A stretch of DNA of 64,000 nt from Hemicordylus capensis (GCF_027244095.1 NC_069662.1:54646001-54710000), one strand, 5' to 3'. Shown: positions 21,290-33,824, counted from the first letter of the stretch. Notes: a model not told the origin generated them from the letters alone. Translations and numbers: made by a program.

Positions 21290-21740
21290 CTGAGATTGGG
21301 TGGATGGTCAATCAAAAGGGCTATTATTTTTTTTATGGTGGCATCCTGGTTATGGAATTGTCTCCTGAGAGCTTCACCTTGCAGTGACCTTACCCTATTT
21401 CCCATACCAGTTAAGATTCCTTTTTCTTCCCAAACCTCTACATGTTCATTTAAAAACCATTTATATTCTGCCTTTCCCAAATGTGTTTAACAAAACAAAT
21501 TTAGACAAAATGATATATCATAAGTTAAGAGGCAACTAGAATAAAACCCAATCTAGTAAAACAAAAACCCAAATTATCTCCAACTAACTAACTAGGCATG
21601 ACTCTCCCCAAAAGGCAGAATATATTTACAATGCATTATTTTAGTCTGTTTATAAGCCATTTTAATTATTTTTGTTTACTTTTTTACTTATATTGTTGTA
21701 AGCTAGAAACTAGATTTTTCTGTATAAATAATTGACAACT
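21290..21740 (+). mobile_element. L2-like LINE 3' remnant
   Basis: A plus-strand reading gives WLWNCLLRASPCSDLT, reminiscent of the L2 C-terminus 'LWNSLPxxLR'. An AT-rich tail follows ('tctgtttataagccatttta'). It is weak and old. Confidence 0.35.
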
Positions 21741-21993
21741 CAAGCTGCCCATAGGCGCCCTTTTAAGGGTCAAAAGGCAAGGTGTAGCTATCTTAATCAG
21801 TCAGCTGTTCTAAGACAGGTATAGAAAATGCAAGTCCTGCAACAGGAAAAGGTTTGGTTGTTTGCAAGTATTTCCCCCCTCTTTCAAAACAATAACTTCT
21901 GTCCCATATATTGCACTATATTTGAAGCAGTATGCTATCTGATATTTAAGGAAGACATGAGAAATTATGTTTCGTGAAAGCAGGAGTACACTC

Positions 21994-22115
21994 CGGTTGC
22001 AATCCTAAACACATTTCTACTTGCTTCTGAGCAGACATGTTTAGGATTGCGCTGTAAGGCTGCAATTCTGTCCACTTAACAGGACTGTAAGTCCTACTGA
22101 GCAGACTAGGACGTC
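21994..22115. repeat. Short foldback repeat (GCAATCCTAAACA arms)
   Basis: GCAATCCTAAACA at about 22000 is the inverted partner of TGTTTAGGATTGC at about 22040. A second 'gctgcaattctgtccac' and 'gtaagtcctactgagcag' block follows. This resembles a small DNA element common in squamates; a diverged piece may lie near 39690. Confidence 0.5.
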
Positions 22116-22235
22116 TAAGTAAATAAAAAAAGAGGCTGTTCACACTTTCTTTCAGCAAGAGAAAGGGCATGCATGACTTATTAAGCCTATTCCACCCCCA
22201 ACTGTCTTTTTTCTGAAAACACTGAACAATTTAGA

Positions 22236-24642
22236 AATGTTCAATTTTATTAAAATGTAAGAAAAGGCAGAACACAAAGGGAATGAAACCAGCTAAAGTC
22301 TACACAGGAAGCAAGTTCAACATTTTAAAAATTCCAGCATTCTACTTCAACCTTTTTAAAAAACCTTTAAACTTTTTACAGAGTTTCAATACAATTTCAG
22401 AAATTAGGTGTTCAAAACCAAGATAGAGTCAATTTCATTATAATTTCTCCATAAAAATAAAAAGGGAATATTGCAACAAGTTAACCACTGTATGTCACAT
22501 AAAAGGTAAGATTAAATCTAGTGCATTAACAACTTTGCAAAACAATATTGAATAAGAAAATATATGCAACATCCTAGACCAAAAAACAGAATGCAAGTCA
22601 CTATTGCTTATTTGAAAGAACAAGGAGTCTGGAACTTTTATACAGCCATGCTACGAAGTTCACACTTTTAGGAAATCGTCACAACAGAGGGAGTACACAA
22701 CATAAGCCAACATCTTACAGTTTACTATTGGTTAGTAAAAAAGTTTCAGTTCAGATTAATATCCTGTACACGGACATCTTTGTTCCTTTTGAGATACCAC
22801 AAACTCGTATTTATCACTTGATCAAAAACCCAACACTTTCTAACATTGCTTTGCAAGTGCATTCTAGGCATGTAAGTCTTTGCCCCTTCGCTGTGTACAT
22901 CCTTGGTTTACCACATGCCTCTGGCACAAGTGCCTCAGATCAACTCTGTTCAACCTATACAAACAAGGTGAACTGGAACATTTTGAGTGAATCTACCTTT
23001 TTTATTTCTGTGGGACTATAACTTCTTTTCCTACTAGAAGTGTTAGCAAGGGGTGAGAGAGAGATGGACAATTCATTTTCTTTCACACTTAGTTTAACTT
23101 CAGCAAGAGTACTGTTTAGACATTTAGCAGTTACCAAGTTTTCGCAACACTGACTAAGTACTATAAAATAAGTATGTGATAGGTTTGCTACTTTTCCTTT
23201 CATCTCATGATGTACAACACTGATGGTGGGGCAAGAAAGGGTCTTTTTGCCACACCTCCCTCATCTTAGTGCTTCATGAGCTCTAGAAGAGAAATGGTCT
23301 GATATGCAACCATTTTTTGCCTTCTCTCTGATCTTTGGGGAAGCCAGCATGACCATCCTATGAGAACTTCAGAGAGGTACATAGACACAAATACATTCAT
23401 GTTTAATGTTGCAAAAAGGTACCACAACAAACAACTGGCATTACTGAAGCCTCAGTGTGCATTGAAACAGCAGTATGAGGCATCTCAGTAAGAGAAAAGT
23501 GAGTATTTTATAGTGAATTATGTGTGTCTGGTCATATATGAATGTTCTAAGAAAAACAGTGCCATCATAGTGTATACAAGTGTCAACATTTAAACTAAGC
23601 ATTTTTCATATACTATAGGGAAAGAATTTTGCATTATGCTGGATACATCTCTTTGCCAAAATAAAGAGCCCTGGGATAAAAGACAGTCTTAGAAGGGTGA
23701 AAGCAAAACTTGTCTTGGGAAAGGATTACTGTCTCTTATGGGTCAGTAGTATTATCTGTGGCTTGGCTTCCTACTTTTAGCGAGGAACGTAATGGGGTGG
23801 GACACACACACAAACTAGAGTTCATTTCTCTGCTTAGAGGCTAGATAGGCATCTACATATCCACACCATTACACGCTGCTTTTATTTGGAGGACTCTGCA
23901 TGGGGGGAAATGAGGAAAGGAAATGAAACCAGGAAATAGTTTATTTCCCAATGACCAGGTTACCATGGCATACTAAATTAAAGCTTGCTCTGTGTGTGGG
24001 GTTGAGGGGGCGGTAAGGAGAGTGTAACATCATCTTAATGACATTACTGGTGTACTAGATTTGGAGAAGATAGGGAGAAAAGAGGAGCCAGCTCAGTTGT
24101 TAGATCTTTTGTGTTCCTGCAAGAGCTGCTATAACACTCAATTTCTTGTATATAGTTTTGACAGTACTAGATCTTTAATTACAGAAGAAGCCCTTACAAG
24201 GTTCATCACTAGTATCAATAAAAATAAGACGAGGACATAGGGGAAGAGAACAGAGGAAGAAGTAGAAAATAGTTCTTTACTGAAAGTTAGCTTGGTATCC
24301 AATCACTAGAATTTTGAACAATATTCAGGCATTTAACAGCATCATCAGAATGATTTCTTTCAAGGTGTTAATAGCCAGTCAGTGTCATAACATGTGGCTG
24401 TCATATATACATTGCTTCAGTTGAAAGAATTATTAAGAACCTAAAAGGCTCAGTACACTTCTGAAACTTTTAAATCAGGGAGTGGGGGAGAGAAGAGGAA
24501 AAATATTAGTAACAAACCAACAATTCCAGTTGCAAGCCTTCCTAGAACAAGTGGCACCATTTAGATGGAGTTTTGTTTTTAACTTTATAAGTGAGGAGAA
24601 AGACTGCCATCCTGCTCCATCTCTCCTGCAGCACAGCCATTT
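22236..24642 (-). other. DCAF7: Probable DCAF7 3' UTR
   Basis: Downstream of the DCAF7 stop there is about 2.4 kb with few recognisable repeats. On the minus strand an AATAAA hexamer lies at 22236-22241, one candidate end among several A/T-rich options. The human DCAF7 3' UTR is, from memory, several kilobases. The extent is inferred, since no transcript evidence is available. Confidence 0.35.
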
Positions 24643-24815
24643 TTACACTCTTAGTATTTCCAGACAGTTGTTGTAACAGATTGCTATCCAGTCCGGCTGA
24701 GTTGATGCCCACTGTACATTGTTGATTTCTCCTTCTGCTGTATAAGCCAAGATTGGGTCCTCAATAGCACGAGGCATTTGCTGGATATCCCAAATGAGAG
24801 CTTGATGGTCATCCG
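24643..24815 (-). CDS. DCAF7: DCAF7 coding exon 7 (residues 286-342, stop)
   Basis: It begins after TTTTGCAG with [17 protein letters not shown] and ends [11 protein letters not shown], with stop TAA at 24645-24643. Confidence 0.96.
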
Positions 24816-27800
24816 CTGCAAAAGGTGAAAAGCAGAACAAGAGTTAAGAGAAACCAGCTATAGCCACAGCAATCCATGTATTCAGAAGTAAACCAGGTGT
24901 TTAAGTAGTATGTAGCAAAATGTTCAAAGAGTGCAGTTTGACTTGCTCCCATTATTGCCTTTTCATCCATGTTATGTGATGGGTACTCTCTGCATATTTT
25001 TTAAAATCCCTGTAATGAACAGCAAAAATTTATTTACTTATGACCAATAGCTTTCCTTATAGAGAAGTTCATAAATCTAGCAACTTGCCATTTTGTCTGA
25101 TACAGAATTATACTGTTTGTTGATTACATTAAGGACTTGAAGAGTCATAGGAATTATTCCTCCTATGAAGCTATAGGTAAAAAGTAGTTTTAATATGAAG
25201 ACACAGTAAACACCATAGGAAGTATAGCCTGGATTGCCAGGAAACAGGATTACAGCCACTTCTTATTCTTAGAATGATGGACAAATTCAGAGAGGTCAGG
25301 CCTATCAATAGCTGCTAGTCTGGATGGCTATAGGCTTCCTTCAGGTTTAGAGGTGGGATGCCTCTAAATATCAGGAGAGCAACAGCAGGAGATGGGGCAT
25401 GCCTTCAGCTCCTGATTGTGGACTTCCCATAGGCTACAGTGGAAAACAGGAAGGATGTTGGATGAGATAGGCCTTGGGCCCGATAAAACAGGGCTCCTCT
25501 CATATTAGGGGTGTAGTCTCCTCCGCTTTGTGATAAACTGAATGTTTCCATAATACCTCAGTTAAAGCAACTATAAGAAAACAGATTTTAATTGTGATGT
25601 GCACATTTTAAGAGGGCTTGGGCTGCAATCTGTGCTCACTTAATTGGGAACAAAAGTAAATTGCAATCATTTCAGGACTGGGGTATACATGAATTCTGCA
25701 GTGCAGCAATACAATTCTGTTTAATGATCTGGGTAATGATCTCTCCAGTTCAGGAAGGCACAATTCTATGTAGGCATGTGCCCGAAACATTTCAGAGACC
25801 ATTATAAAGATGGGTGCTCGCTACTTCTGGCCACTTCCAGCCAATGGGGGAAACGGGGCGGCAGGGAGGAACACTGCCACCCCAAGGGGCTTAAAAATAA
25901 CAGAGTGCCGGCGGGGGAAATGCAGCGGGAGGGGTGAGTACACCCTCCCCCGCCCTTAAAGTACTATCCCCACCGGCGCCGAAGATATTCGTGCACATCC
26001 CTATAAACATATAACAACTCCATGGCATAAGATTTCAAAAGTGAAAGGTGAACCATCCATGCTTACCTGCTGTGCAGATATGACAAGAGGAGTGGGGAGC
26101 CCAAGCAATGCCATTTACACATGCTCTGTGATTATTCAACCTGGCAACAGGTGTACAAGGGACTCTAACATCTAGAATCACCACCTTAGAAGGGAAAAGT
26201 GCAGGGAAAAATACAAGAAGAGCAACTTTGAGGACAGAAGCTCAAGTTTTATGACTGCTATATTACCTTGCCTAGTCTCTAGCATTCAAACAGCACCCCT
26301 AACTTGTGAAGCATGTATACCCTTTCCATTATTATTATTATTATTTACATTTTATATCCCGCTCTTCCTCCAAGGAGCCCAGAGCGGTGTACTACATACT
26401 TGAGTTTCTCTTTCACAACAACCCTGTGAAGTAGGTTAGGCTGAGAGAGAAGTGACTGGCCCAGAGTCACCCAGCTAGTTTCATGGCTAAATGGGGATTT
26501 GAACTCGGGTCTCCCCGGTCCTAGTCCAGCACTCTATATATATTCTAACAGCAAAAGCAAGAACATGACTGTATTTCCTGATCAGCCAAATGTTAAGTAG
26601 TTCAGGTGACAAGTGAAAACATACAATATGCTGTACTTTTTCATAAGTACAGTTCCAGTATTTGAACACATTCAGTACTTGGGGTTTTGGTGTTTGTCTT
26701 TTTTAAGATGGAAAAACACAAAAGCCATTTATTCAATGCAGCCTTTTTTTGGCGGCAGCAGCAGACAACGATGACAACCTGCTTGGAAAGTTATAGGATG
26801 CAGTTTGGGCTGAACAGCTCTGCAAAATCAGTTGGACTGGTCAGGCCACCCCACAACTGAATTAATCCTGGAGTGGCCTCGGTCAGACCAGCTTACTCAG
26901 ACATGCCACCACATGGTTCATCCCTTATCTCAGGCCTAACTTGGCCACAGTAGTTGCTAGTGTCCCAACATAACCATTATAGCCAACTTGACAAACTATG
27001 TGCCCAACTGCTTTGCTCCGCACTGTAAGCTATGTACAGATGAGACAACTATCCCTGAAGGAAGCAGCCTAAATGCATGGTCTTTTATAGGCATGTGCCC
27101 GAAACGTTTCGGAGGCCATTGTAAAGGGGCAGTATTCGGCGTTTCGGCATGGCAGGGGTAGTACTTTAAGGGTGGGGGAGGGTGTATTCACCCACCCACC
27201 CACCCCCACATTTCCCCTGCCGGTGCTCTGTAAACTTTAAGCCCCTCAGGGCGGCAGCATTCCTCCTTGCTGCCCCGTTCCCCCCGTCGGCCAGAAGTGG
27301 TGGAAGTTGCGTACGCCCGTTGTGCGTGTGCACGCATGCACTCGCAACTTCCAGCCACTTCCGGCCAACGGGGGGAACGGGAGGAATGCTACCGCCCCAA
27401 GGGGCTTAAAGTTTACAGAGAACTGGTGGGGGAAATGCGGCGGGGGGGGTGAGTACACCCTCCCCCACCCTTAAAGTACTACCCCCACCAGTGCCGAAGA
27501 CCATTCATGCACATCCCTAGTCTTTTGTCCACAGGCAGAAAACTGGGCCATCAAGGCCAGGAGTCCCAGATACATATGGGTACCTAGCAGTAGTGTGAAT
27601 ATTCTCCAACAAATGGCACCAAGATGAACCAAACCCCCTCAAATACCATTCTTACCTCCATGCCATCCATTGCCATTGTTGCAAGATAATTAGGGTCCTG
27701 CTTATTCCAGCAAAGGCGGAGCAATGGGTGGTGCTGAGGATCTTCATAGATAATAGTGCTGTGCTCCAGGTGCCGCAGGTCAAACATCCTCACTGAACCA

Positions 27801-30800
27801 TCAGCACCAACAGAAGCGAACATGTCTCTCCCACCTCCTGCACGGCTGAATGCAATATCGTATACCTGGTCACATTCCAAAAGCAGAAAGTAATATTAGA
27901 ACATAATGGTATTTCCTGCGATTACCAAGATTAAGAAATGACTGACACTTCAGTTCTCTCTCTCTACCTGACAGATTTTATCATGCAAACTCATAAGTAC
28001 TGCAGGCACATATCTGACAAGACCCTCACATTAAACTGAAATAGTACAACACTGTTCACAAAGCACTCACAGGCACAGCCACCTCTATTTCTGTGACTGG
28101 AACTTTCCTAGGAGGAGTCTCATGAGGACTTCTCTTTTGCAACATGCCTTGCTTTGTTGTATCCAATCCCCACAACCAGCAGGTAAGGGAGAGAGAAACT
28201 CAGTTCTGGAATGTTAACAGTACTCTCACATCTGCTTATTGGGTAGATCACCATACCCATTTCATAGGTTTTACTAATTGCGCAAGATCAAGATAACCCA
28301 ATGGAGAAGAAAAAATTAAAAAATGCACCATCACCTCTTTGTCATGGGCAATCAGCTGAGTCTTGACATGGCCCGACACCAGATTCACTCTTCCCAAGAC
28401 CTGACCTGTCTCCAAACCCCAGATTGTGCAAGTTGTGTCAATACTAGAAGTGCCTGCAAAAAAAAAAAAAAAAAAAAACCCCACGGGGTGGGGGGGCACA
28501 CAAACATATAGAGTTCTACTTAGATGGAATATATACAATACCAGATTTATACCATTCGATCTCAAAAGGGCAGATTGTACCCTATGGCTTTTCATTTTCA
28601 TATATGTGTTTAATAACTAATACATTCTGACAGGTAGATTCTTCAAATTACTTTTTAGAAGTCACTGAAAGAAATAGCTTTAAATCACATTCAAATTTTT
28701 AATTTAAAAATAAGTATGTGCCCATACTGTCAGAGGTACCAATCAACCACTTAAAGCCATGGAACTAGGGTTAGTTACTTGACCAGTCTAAAAATATTTA
28801 AGCTGACCACTCAAATAAAAGTCAAATAATATTGATTTCTTAGCACGAATACTTATGTAAAATACAAACAACTTATGAATCAATGATGTTGAATGCTAAT
28901 AATTGTAAGCAATTGCACAGTGTACCAAATGAAACCATGATGCAATTAAGATAGCTTGCCATCTAAACAAGACCATCTTAATTTTATGGAGTATCTGAAC
29001 ACAGTTAGATCGCTTAGCAATCGATATTTGACTGCTGTTAACCAGCACCCCAACCATAGCAGAAGCTGATTTGACAATGGATAAAATGAATTGCTTTAAC
29101 ACTCCCAGGTGTTCAATTTATTTTTTGTATTTAACTAGAAAGTATGGGGAAAGATGGTGGTCATTAAATGCAGAAGCTAGCCAACACAGGCACAGCCTCA
29201 ACTGAACTTTTATTTTGTAGACATAATACGAGAAATGCCAGCCTGACAATTCTGAATATTTGCACAAAGGTTTTAGGACAACACTCACGGCAATCACTGG
29301 TCAATTCAGCATATGTTAAAACTTTCCCTTGTATCTGTAGATACTCAAGAAATTTTCATGGCTGCGTAAGTACTTGAATCTCAAGTGGCCAAAACAAACT
29401 GTTCCAAATATAAATGAAAATCCTTACACTAGGAGATAATTCTATTACTATAGAAGTCTTTATTTTCAAGATCCACAGTGAGATATCCTTCCAAGTAACA
29501 GAGCCACGAAGTAGCAACTTTATTATAACAATTCTAAGTGGTAGTGTTTTCCATTTGGACTATATTCCCCTTCCCATTCAAATTAAGTGTTTGTCTTACC
29601 CAGTAGATAAGGATCCACTTCATTCCAATCAAAAGATGTCAATGGAGCACAAAAGTCAGAATTCTTATTGTTGTTTAGCAAACACTCTAACCTGGTCTCT
29701 GTTTCACCCACCTGCAGAAGAAGTGTAAAAGTATGTTGGTCACCACACCAGATTTGCTTGCCCACTTAACTGTGCATACCAAAAGGCAGTTCTCTGTCTT
29801 GCCTTTAAAAACTTTTTATTCCTTCATAGTGTTCCACTGTATCAAGGTACTTGTATACAGATATGAGACAACACAGTTTTTCACTGTGATTTACAGAGAT
29901 TCCCACAACATATTAGAAACACTTATTTTAATTGAAGCACCCATAAATCAAATTAGATCTGAGCAAGACCCGCCTCTTCGTTGCAACATTTAACCCAGAA
30001 ATGAAGCACCCTTACCCTTTTGTTCTAAATTGCCCCATCTGCCACTCATAGCTTTAAATCAGCCTACCTCAACAGTGCCACAACCCACTGTTGATTTGGA
30101 TCCCCAAAACATAGAAAAATACCTTTTGTGTAGTTAACTTACTCTCCAAACACGCAGGTAGTCACCACTGGTTGCTAAGAGGTCCGGATAAACCCCTTTG
30201 GTGTCTGGGATCCACATAAGCTTGGTAGTGGGATATGGGTGATCAAAAGTGTTCCTGCAAATGAATTCAGAGCTTTCCTCATCTAGCCCAACAAGCTGAA
30301 CCTATAAGAAGAAGAAGTTACTCCAGTTTATATATGTGCACACATTCAGAGTTTTAAAATTCAGGTCAAGGGGGCTATCAGCTTAACTACAGTATTAAGG
30401 AAAGAGAGCGAGGGCCAGTTTCAAAATACTATTTCAGTGCCTTTGAGGCCTCTCACACTGACCCACCACTTCTAGAAGTCTGTACTTTACTCTTAACAAA
30501 TAAGGCAACTTACAACCTGAATGTAACAGACACCCCCATCATTGCTCTTTTGAGATCTCCTAAGCAGCCTAGACCCCTCCCAAGCTTAGCCAAGTGATCA
30601 GAGGATCCTATCGTCAATCATGTACGCTGAATCACTCCCATACTTTTATCTTTCCCTCCACTCTTCTAGGTTTGTTTTTAATGGTTCGCCTGCGCCTCCT
30701 CTTCTTCAGACAGTACAAACACCTTCCGAAAGTTGTGCATTAGTCGCCGTTGCGGTTTCCACATAGGCCTCCAGTAGACCTACAGAGTAACTTGTTACAC

Positions 30801-31444
30801 CCAACTCCTGCTCCCAGTGAGATGCAAACAGCCGAGCACCTGGAAGCCTTGCAACGTCTGCACGAAAAGAGGAAAGTGCGCAGGTGCTGCTCTTCCCATC
30901 ACCTTTCCCCATCCACGCCAAGGAAAAGCTTCAGCCCTTCCACGGCCACTGCCCGCCACACAGCAGTTAAGAGGTTCGAGCTCGCTCTCTCAGTCCATGG
31001 AGGAAGCTGACGAGCCACCCCGAAGTACCAACCTTACCACCCAGGGAGAGGCAACTTCCAGGCGCCGCGGAGCCTCTTCGCTCACCCCAAGCCCCAGCTG
31101 ACGCTCACCGTGGTGAGCCAGGCCGCCAGAGAAGGGGGCTCCCTTCGGATTAACTGAGCGGAGGAGGAGCACAAAGCTTCGCGCAGCGCCTCGGACGGTC
31201 TGCCGGAGGGAGCAGAGCCGCCGTCACCGGCCGCCTCCTCTTCCTCCTCCCCACCGCGGCGCTAACGCCTCCTTCCCGCCCACTGACCTGCTGCCGGGAA
31301 GCCCACCTTGTTATTGTACTCTTCCACGAAGCTCCCCAACGCGAGCCTGAAGCGCTTGTCAGGCCTGACGCTCCAGTTCATGGCGTAGACGGTCCATGGC
31401 GCCTCGTACTTGTAGATCTCCTTGCGCTTGCCGTGCAGCGACAT
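24643..31444 (-). CDS. DCAF7: DCAF7 (WDR68), DDB1/CUL4-associated WD40 scaffold, complete, 7 coding exons
   Basis: The seven exons sum to 1029 bp: 342 residues plus stop, the same length as the human protein as I remember it. The sequence is almost unchanged from the mammalian one (starts [20 protein letters not shown], ends NNCLEILRV). It forms a single WD40 propeller that binds DYRK1A/B, HIPK2 and other kinases and acts as a substrate receptor for CUL4-DDB1 ubiquitin ligase; it is nuclear and cytoplasmic. Every junction has GT...AG with reading frame preserved. There are no truncations. It lies downstream of KCNH6 in the same orientation, as in human. The CpG-island promoter suggests broad expression. 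Confidence 0.97.
25275..25495. repeat. Interspersed repeat in DCAF7 intron, same family as 18660-19115
   Basis: It shares 'ggacaaattcagagaggtca', 'ctatcaatagctgctagtct', 'gggatgcctctaaatatcag' and 'gataggccttgggcccgata' with the other copy, with moderate divergence. Confidence 0.6.
25772..26009. mobile_element. hAT-type element, GC-rich core family, copy 2
   Basis: It starts TAGGCATGTGCCCGAAAC and ends GTGCACATCCCTA, nearly identical to the ends of the element at 27088. The core has 'ggggcggcagggagga'. No clear target duplication remains. It lies in the last DCAF7 intron, 58 bp from exon 6. Confidence 0.75.
26067..26184 (-). CDS. DCAF7: DCAF7 coding exon 6 (residues 247-286)
   Basis: It reads [16 protein letters not shown] ... 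SSCHICTA and ends one base into the next Ala codon before GTAAGC. The acceptor is TCTAAG. The flanking introns carry SINE and hAT insertions. Confidence 0.95.
26319..26534 (-). mobile_element. tRNA-derived SINE (AGCCAGCATAG type), inverted
   Basis: The plus strand shows the 3' end first: (ATT)n, 'tatatcccgctcttcctcca', then 'cagagtcacccagctagttt', box B complement 'ggatttgaactcggg', and 'tagtccagcactcta' at the head. It lies in the intron between exons 5 and 6. Confidence 0.8.
27088..27519. mobile_element. hAT-type element, GC-rich core family, copy 3
   Basis: Ends TAGGCATGTGC and GCACATCCCTA. Flanks gtctttta (27080-27087) and gtcttttg (27520-27527) agree at 7 of 8 positions. The long arms fold: 'gtcggccagaagtggtggaa' pairs with the inverted 'ttccagccacttccggccaa'. 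It lies in DCAF7 intron 5, 137 bp from exon 5. Confidence 0.85.
27656..27865 (-). CDS. DCAF7: DCAF7 coding exon 5 (residues 177-246)
   Basis: It reads [16 protein letters not shown] ... ATMAMDGME between acceptor ACCAG and donor GTAAGA. It includes the [14 protein letters not shown] blade repeat. Confidence 0.96.
28335..28453 (-). CDS. DCAF7: DCAF7 coding exon 4 (residues 137-176)
   Basis: It completes Gly137 and reads [16 protein letters not shown] ... QLIAHDKE before donor GTGATG. The acceptor TTTGCAG is preceded on the genomic plus strand by an A19-21 tract (28457-28478), an unusually long homopolymer next to the splice site. Confidence 0.95.
28457..28478. repeat. A homopolymer next to DCAF7 exon 4
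   Basis: A run of about 20 A's on the plus strand (a T run in the transcript) forms most of the polypyrimidine tract of the exon 4 acceptor. It is likely length-polymorphic. Confidence 0.9.
29600..29711 (-). CDS. DCAF7: DCAF7 coding exon 3 (residues 100-137)
   Basis: It begins [10 protein letters not shown] after CTGCAG and ends in the first base of a Gly codon before GTAAGA. It contains [16 protein letters not shown]. Confidence 0.96.
30143..30301 (-). CDS. DCAF7: DCAF7 coding exon 2 (residues 47-99)
   Basis: It begins [13 protein letters not shown] after acceptor CTTATAG and ends DYLRVWR before donor GTAAGT. Phase 0 at both ends. Confidence 0.96.
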
Positions 31445-31700
31445 GGCGGGCGAGCTCGGACCCAGGGCCCCACACGGCCTCCCTCGCCGCCTCCCGTAAC
31501 AGCGACCCCGACAGTCGTTCCTCACCTCGCACGACGACTATGGAGAAACCCCGCCCCTTCATCCACCCTATTCAAACACTGGCCACTCATTGGCTTCTCC
31601 AGACGCCGTTCTACCGACTCTGCGCTTCTCGTTGGTTCTGGGCAGCTCTTGCTCACTCAGCAACCCGGGGGGGGGTTCATATTGGCTGCCGTGAAGACGT
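30990..31700 (-). promoter_or_regulatory. DCAF7: DCAF7 CpG-island promoter
   Basis: CpG-rich sequence spans exon 1 and its upstream flank. On the minus strand two CCAAT boxes (attgg on plus at 31589-31593 and 31681-31685) lie about 145 and 237 bp before the ATG. GC-box-like 'ccccgcccc' is near 31550. No TATA box was found. Confidence 0.8.
31307..31444 (-). CDS. DCAF7: DCAF7 coding exon 1 (residues 1-46)
   Basis: The ATG is at 31444-31442. The exon reads [20 protein letters not shown] ... EEYNNK and is followed by donor GTGGGC. It lies inside the CpG island. Confidence 0.97.
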
Positions 31701-31744
31701 CCATTAGTGGGAAAAGCCGTCGCTCTTCAGTTAAAGCCCGCCCC

Positions 31745-33100
31745 ACAGAAAAATGTTTAGCGTATAGAAGCCTGACTTACTGGCCCTATAAAGGTAAATC
31801 ATGAAATCATAGAGATACAAGAAAAATACTAGAGTCACTCACCGATTTTCTGTAGATAAGACTTACTGGTTAACAACATATACGTTTCCCCGGCTGCCCA
31901 TAGAAAAAAATGGAGGAATCCGGGATTTTAGCGATCTGTGATTGGGTACCGGCGTGTTATCTCGCTCCGCACGAAAAAATAGCTCGTACCAAAAACATTA
32001 ACACTCTTTCAGGTCTTATTATTTCTTGTTAAAACATTGTTTTGTTTTTAAGCATTTTTTTTAACTGCCCCGCCAATACGGCCATTATTTCGATGTTGCT
32101 GGTTGGGTGTGGGCTGTGGCTGAGAGAGCTTAGTTAACAACAGCCCTGCAAAGCAGCCCAATGTTATGCCTGTATTGTGAGGGCGGAACTGAGAGAGAGA
32201 GAGAAGAGTATGACACTACCTGTCGGGCAGAGAGAGCACTGAAGTGTCAATCATGATCGGAGGCAATACCATTATGTTCTATTATTACTTTCTGTTTTTG
32301 GCGTGTATGTGTTAGCTCGGTGTATGATATTATCCAGCATCTCTGCACTTTTGTTTAAGAAAATACTGATGTTCTTCCTACATCAATACGGGGTATGGGT
32401 GTGTGTGTGGGGGGGTGCAAACTGATAGCAGCAGTGGCAAAGGGCAGGGCTTATTAATTAATCATTCCCTCCAGGCCATTTTGCCCCCAGTCAAAATTCC
32501 CCTTCTCCACTGCTTTTCTCCCAGTGGGAGAAAAATAAAGCTACTCTCATCAATGGGGCAATTTTTATTTTATTTTTATTTTTTTAAGTCCACAGGGAAA
32601 TGCTTATTCCCACCCGGATTGCTGAAATCAGCTTTGCAGCCCTGCTGCATACATTTCCCATCAAACAAATGTGTTTAGTGTGAATGAGCCTCTGTGGTTG
32701 TTAACTAGTCTTTTAAAAGGCTGCTGAAAGTTGGCCACTCTTTACCTATAGGGCTAACATGTTTTCGGCTTGAAAAATGCAGTCACTATTCCCAACACCT
32801 GTATGCACATTAGCTAGCTGAATAGTGGGGATAGAGTGAGGGATGGATTGGCTGTGCAGGATGCCAGGCAGCAGTGGCAGGAGATTTTACCAATTCACAA
32901 AGGCATACTCTGCCTTCCTCCCCACCACCAATAATAGATCTACATCATCTTGTCTAGTTTGACCCAAAGGACCCTGTGAATTCTAGTTTGGCTTATTTAT
33001 CCCTTGTTATTATTTTGCTGAGGTGCAGAACAGATTTAGTGAGGTGTAATGAACCACTACATTTCTAAAAAAATAAGTAGAACAGAAGCTTAAGCCCTCC
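31745..33100. other. Intergenic, no gene seen
   Basis: Between the DCAF7 promoter and the L2 block I see only ordinary sequence and short GA and GT runs (32190-32210, 32398-32415). No exon was recognised. Confidence 0.5.
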
Positions 33101-33116
33101 CAGAATTCATTGTCAG

Positions 33117-33190
33117 GGCCGGCCCTTCCATAAGGCAAGGTGAGGCAGTTGTCTTAGTCAGCAGATTATTGGGATACTAGTAAGGCAGAA
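33117..33190. mobile_element. Possible hAT-type left end
   Basis: 'cagggccggcccttccataa' resembles the start of hAT elements that begin CAGGGCCGGCCC. No matching right end was identified. Confidence 0.3.
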
Positions 33191-33824
33191 AGATGCCCTC
33201 CTACCTCCCCCCCTTTTTTTAAAGGAAAGAGTGAAAGGAAGGTATGCCCGTGGGTGCTGGTGGCATTTGGCACCTTGACTCAGGTACATAGGTCTTCCGC
33301 CACAATTGGCCACTCTTGTTATTTCACATGTTGCTTGAATGTCCTGGATAGGATGTGGTTACTCAGTAAGGGAAATACATACTGCACATACTCTGAAGCA
33401 TTCTGTTCTTCATTCTTTCTTTCCATGTGCCAGGAAAGTAATCCCAGTGCTGAGCTCAGTGCTTCCAGGTATGAGCCCCAGCACATACAACATGATACTT
33501 GCCCTGATCAGCCCTAGCTGAATTGTGCTGGCCTCACTTACTTACCCACTAAGTCCCAACCCCCGGACAGGGCTGGTGTCAGTTTTCAGGGGACTCTTAA
33601 ACTGCCCTCTGAGGGTTCCCTTCTATGGGGTGGGCCCCAAGAGAGTTGCTCTGTTATCTCCACATGAAAGCTATGGGCACAGAGGATCAGCAGTGGGCTC
33701 TTCCTTTCCCCTCTGTGTATTCTCCTTTGCTATGCTGTCTTGTTTCAAGTCTGTGTGATTTTTTCAGATGATTAGAAACATAGACACTGCTAGCAAAATG
33801 AACTTACTTAAAATATCTGTACAT

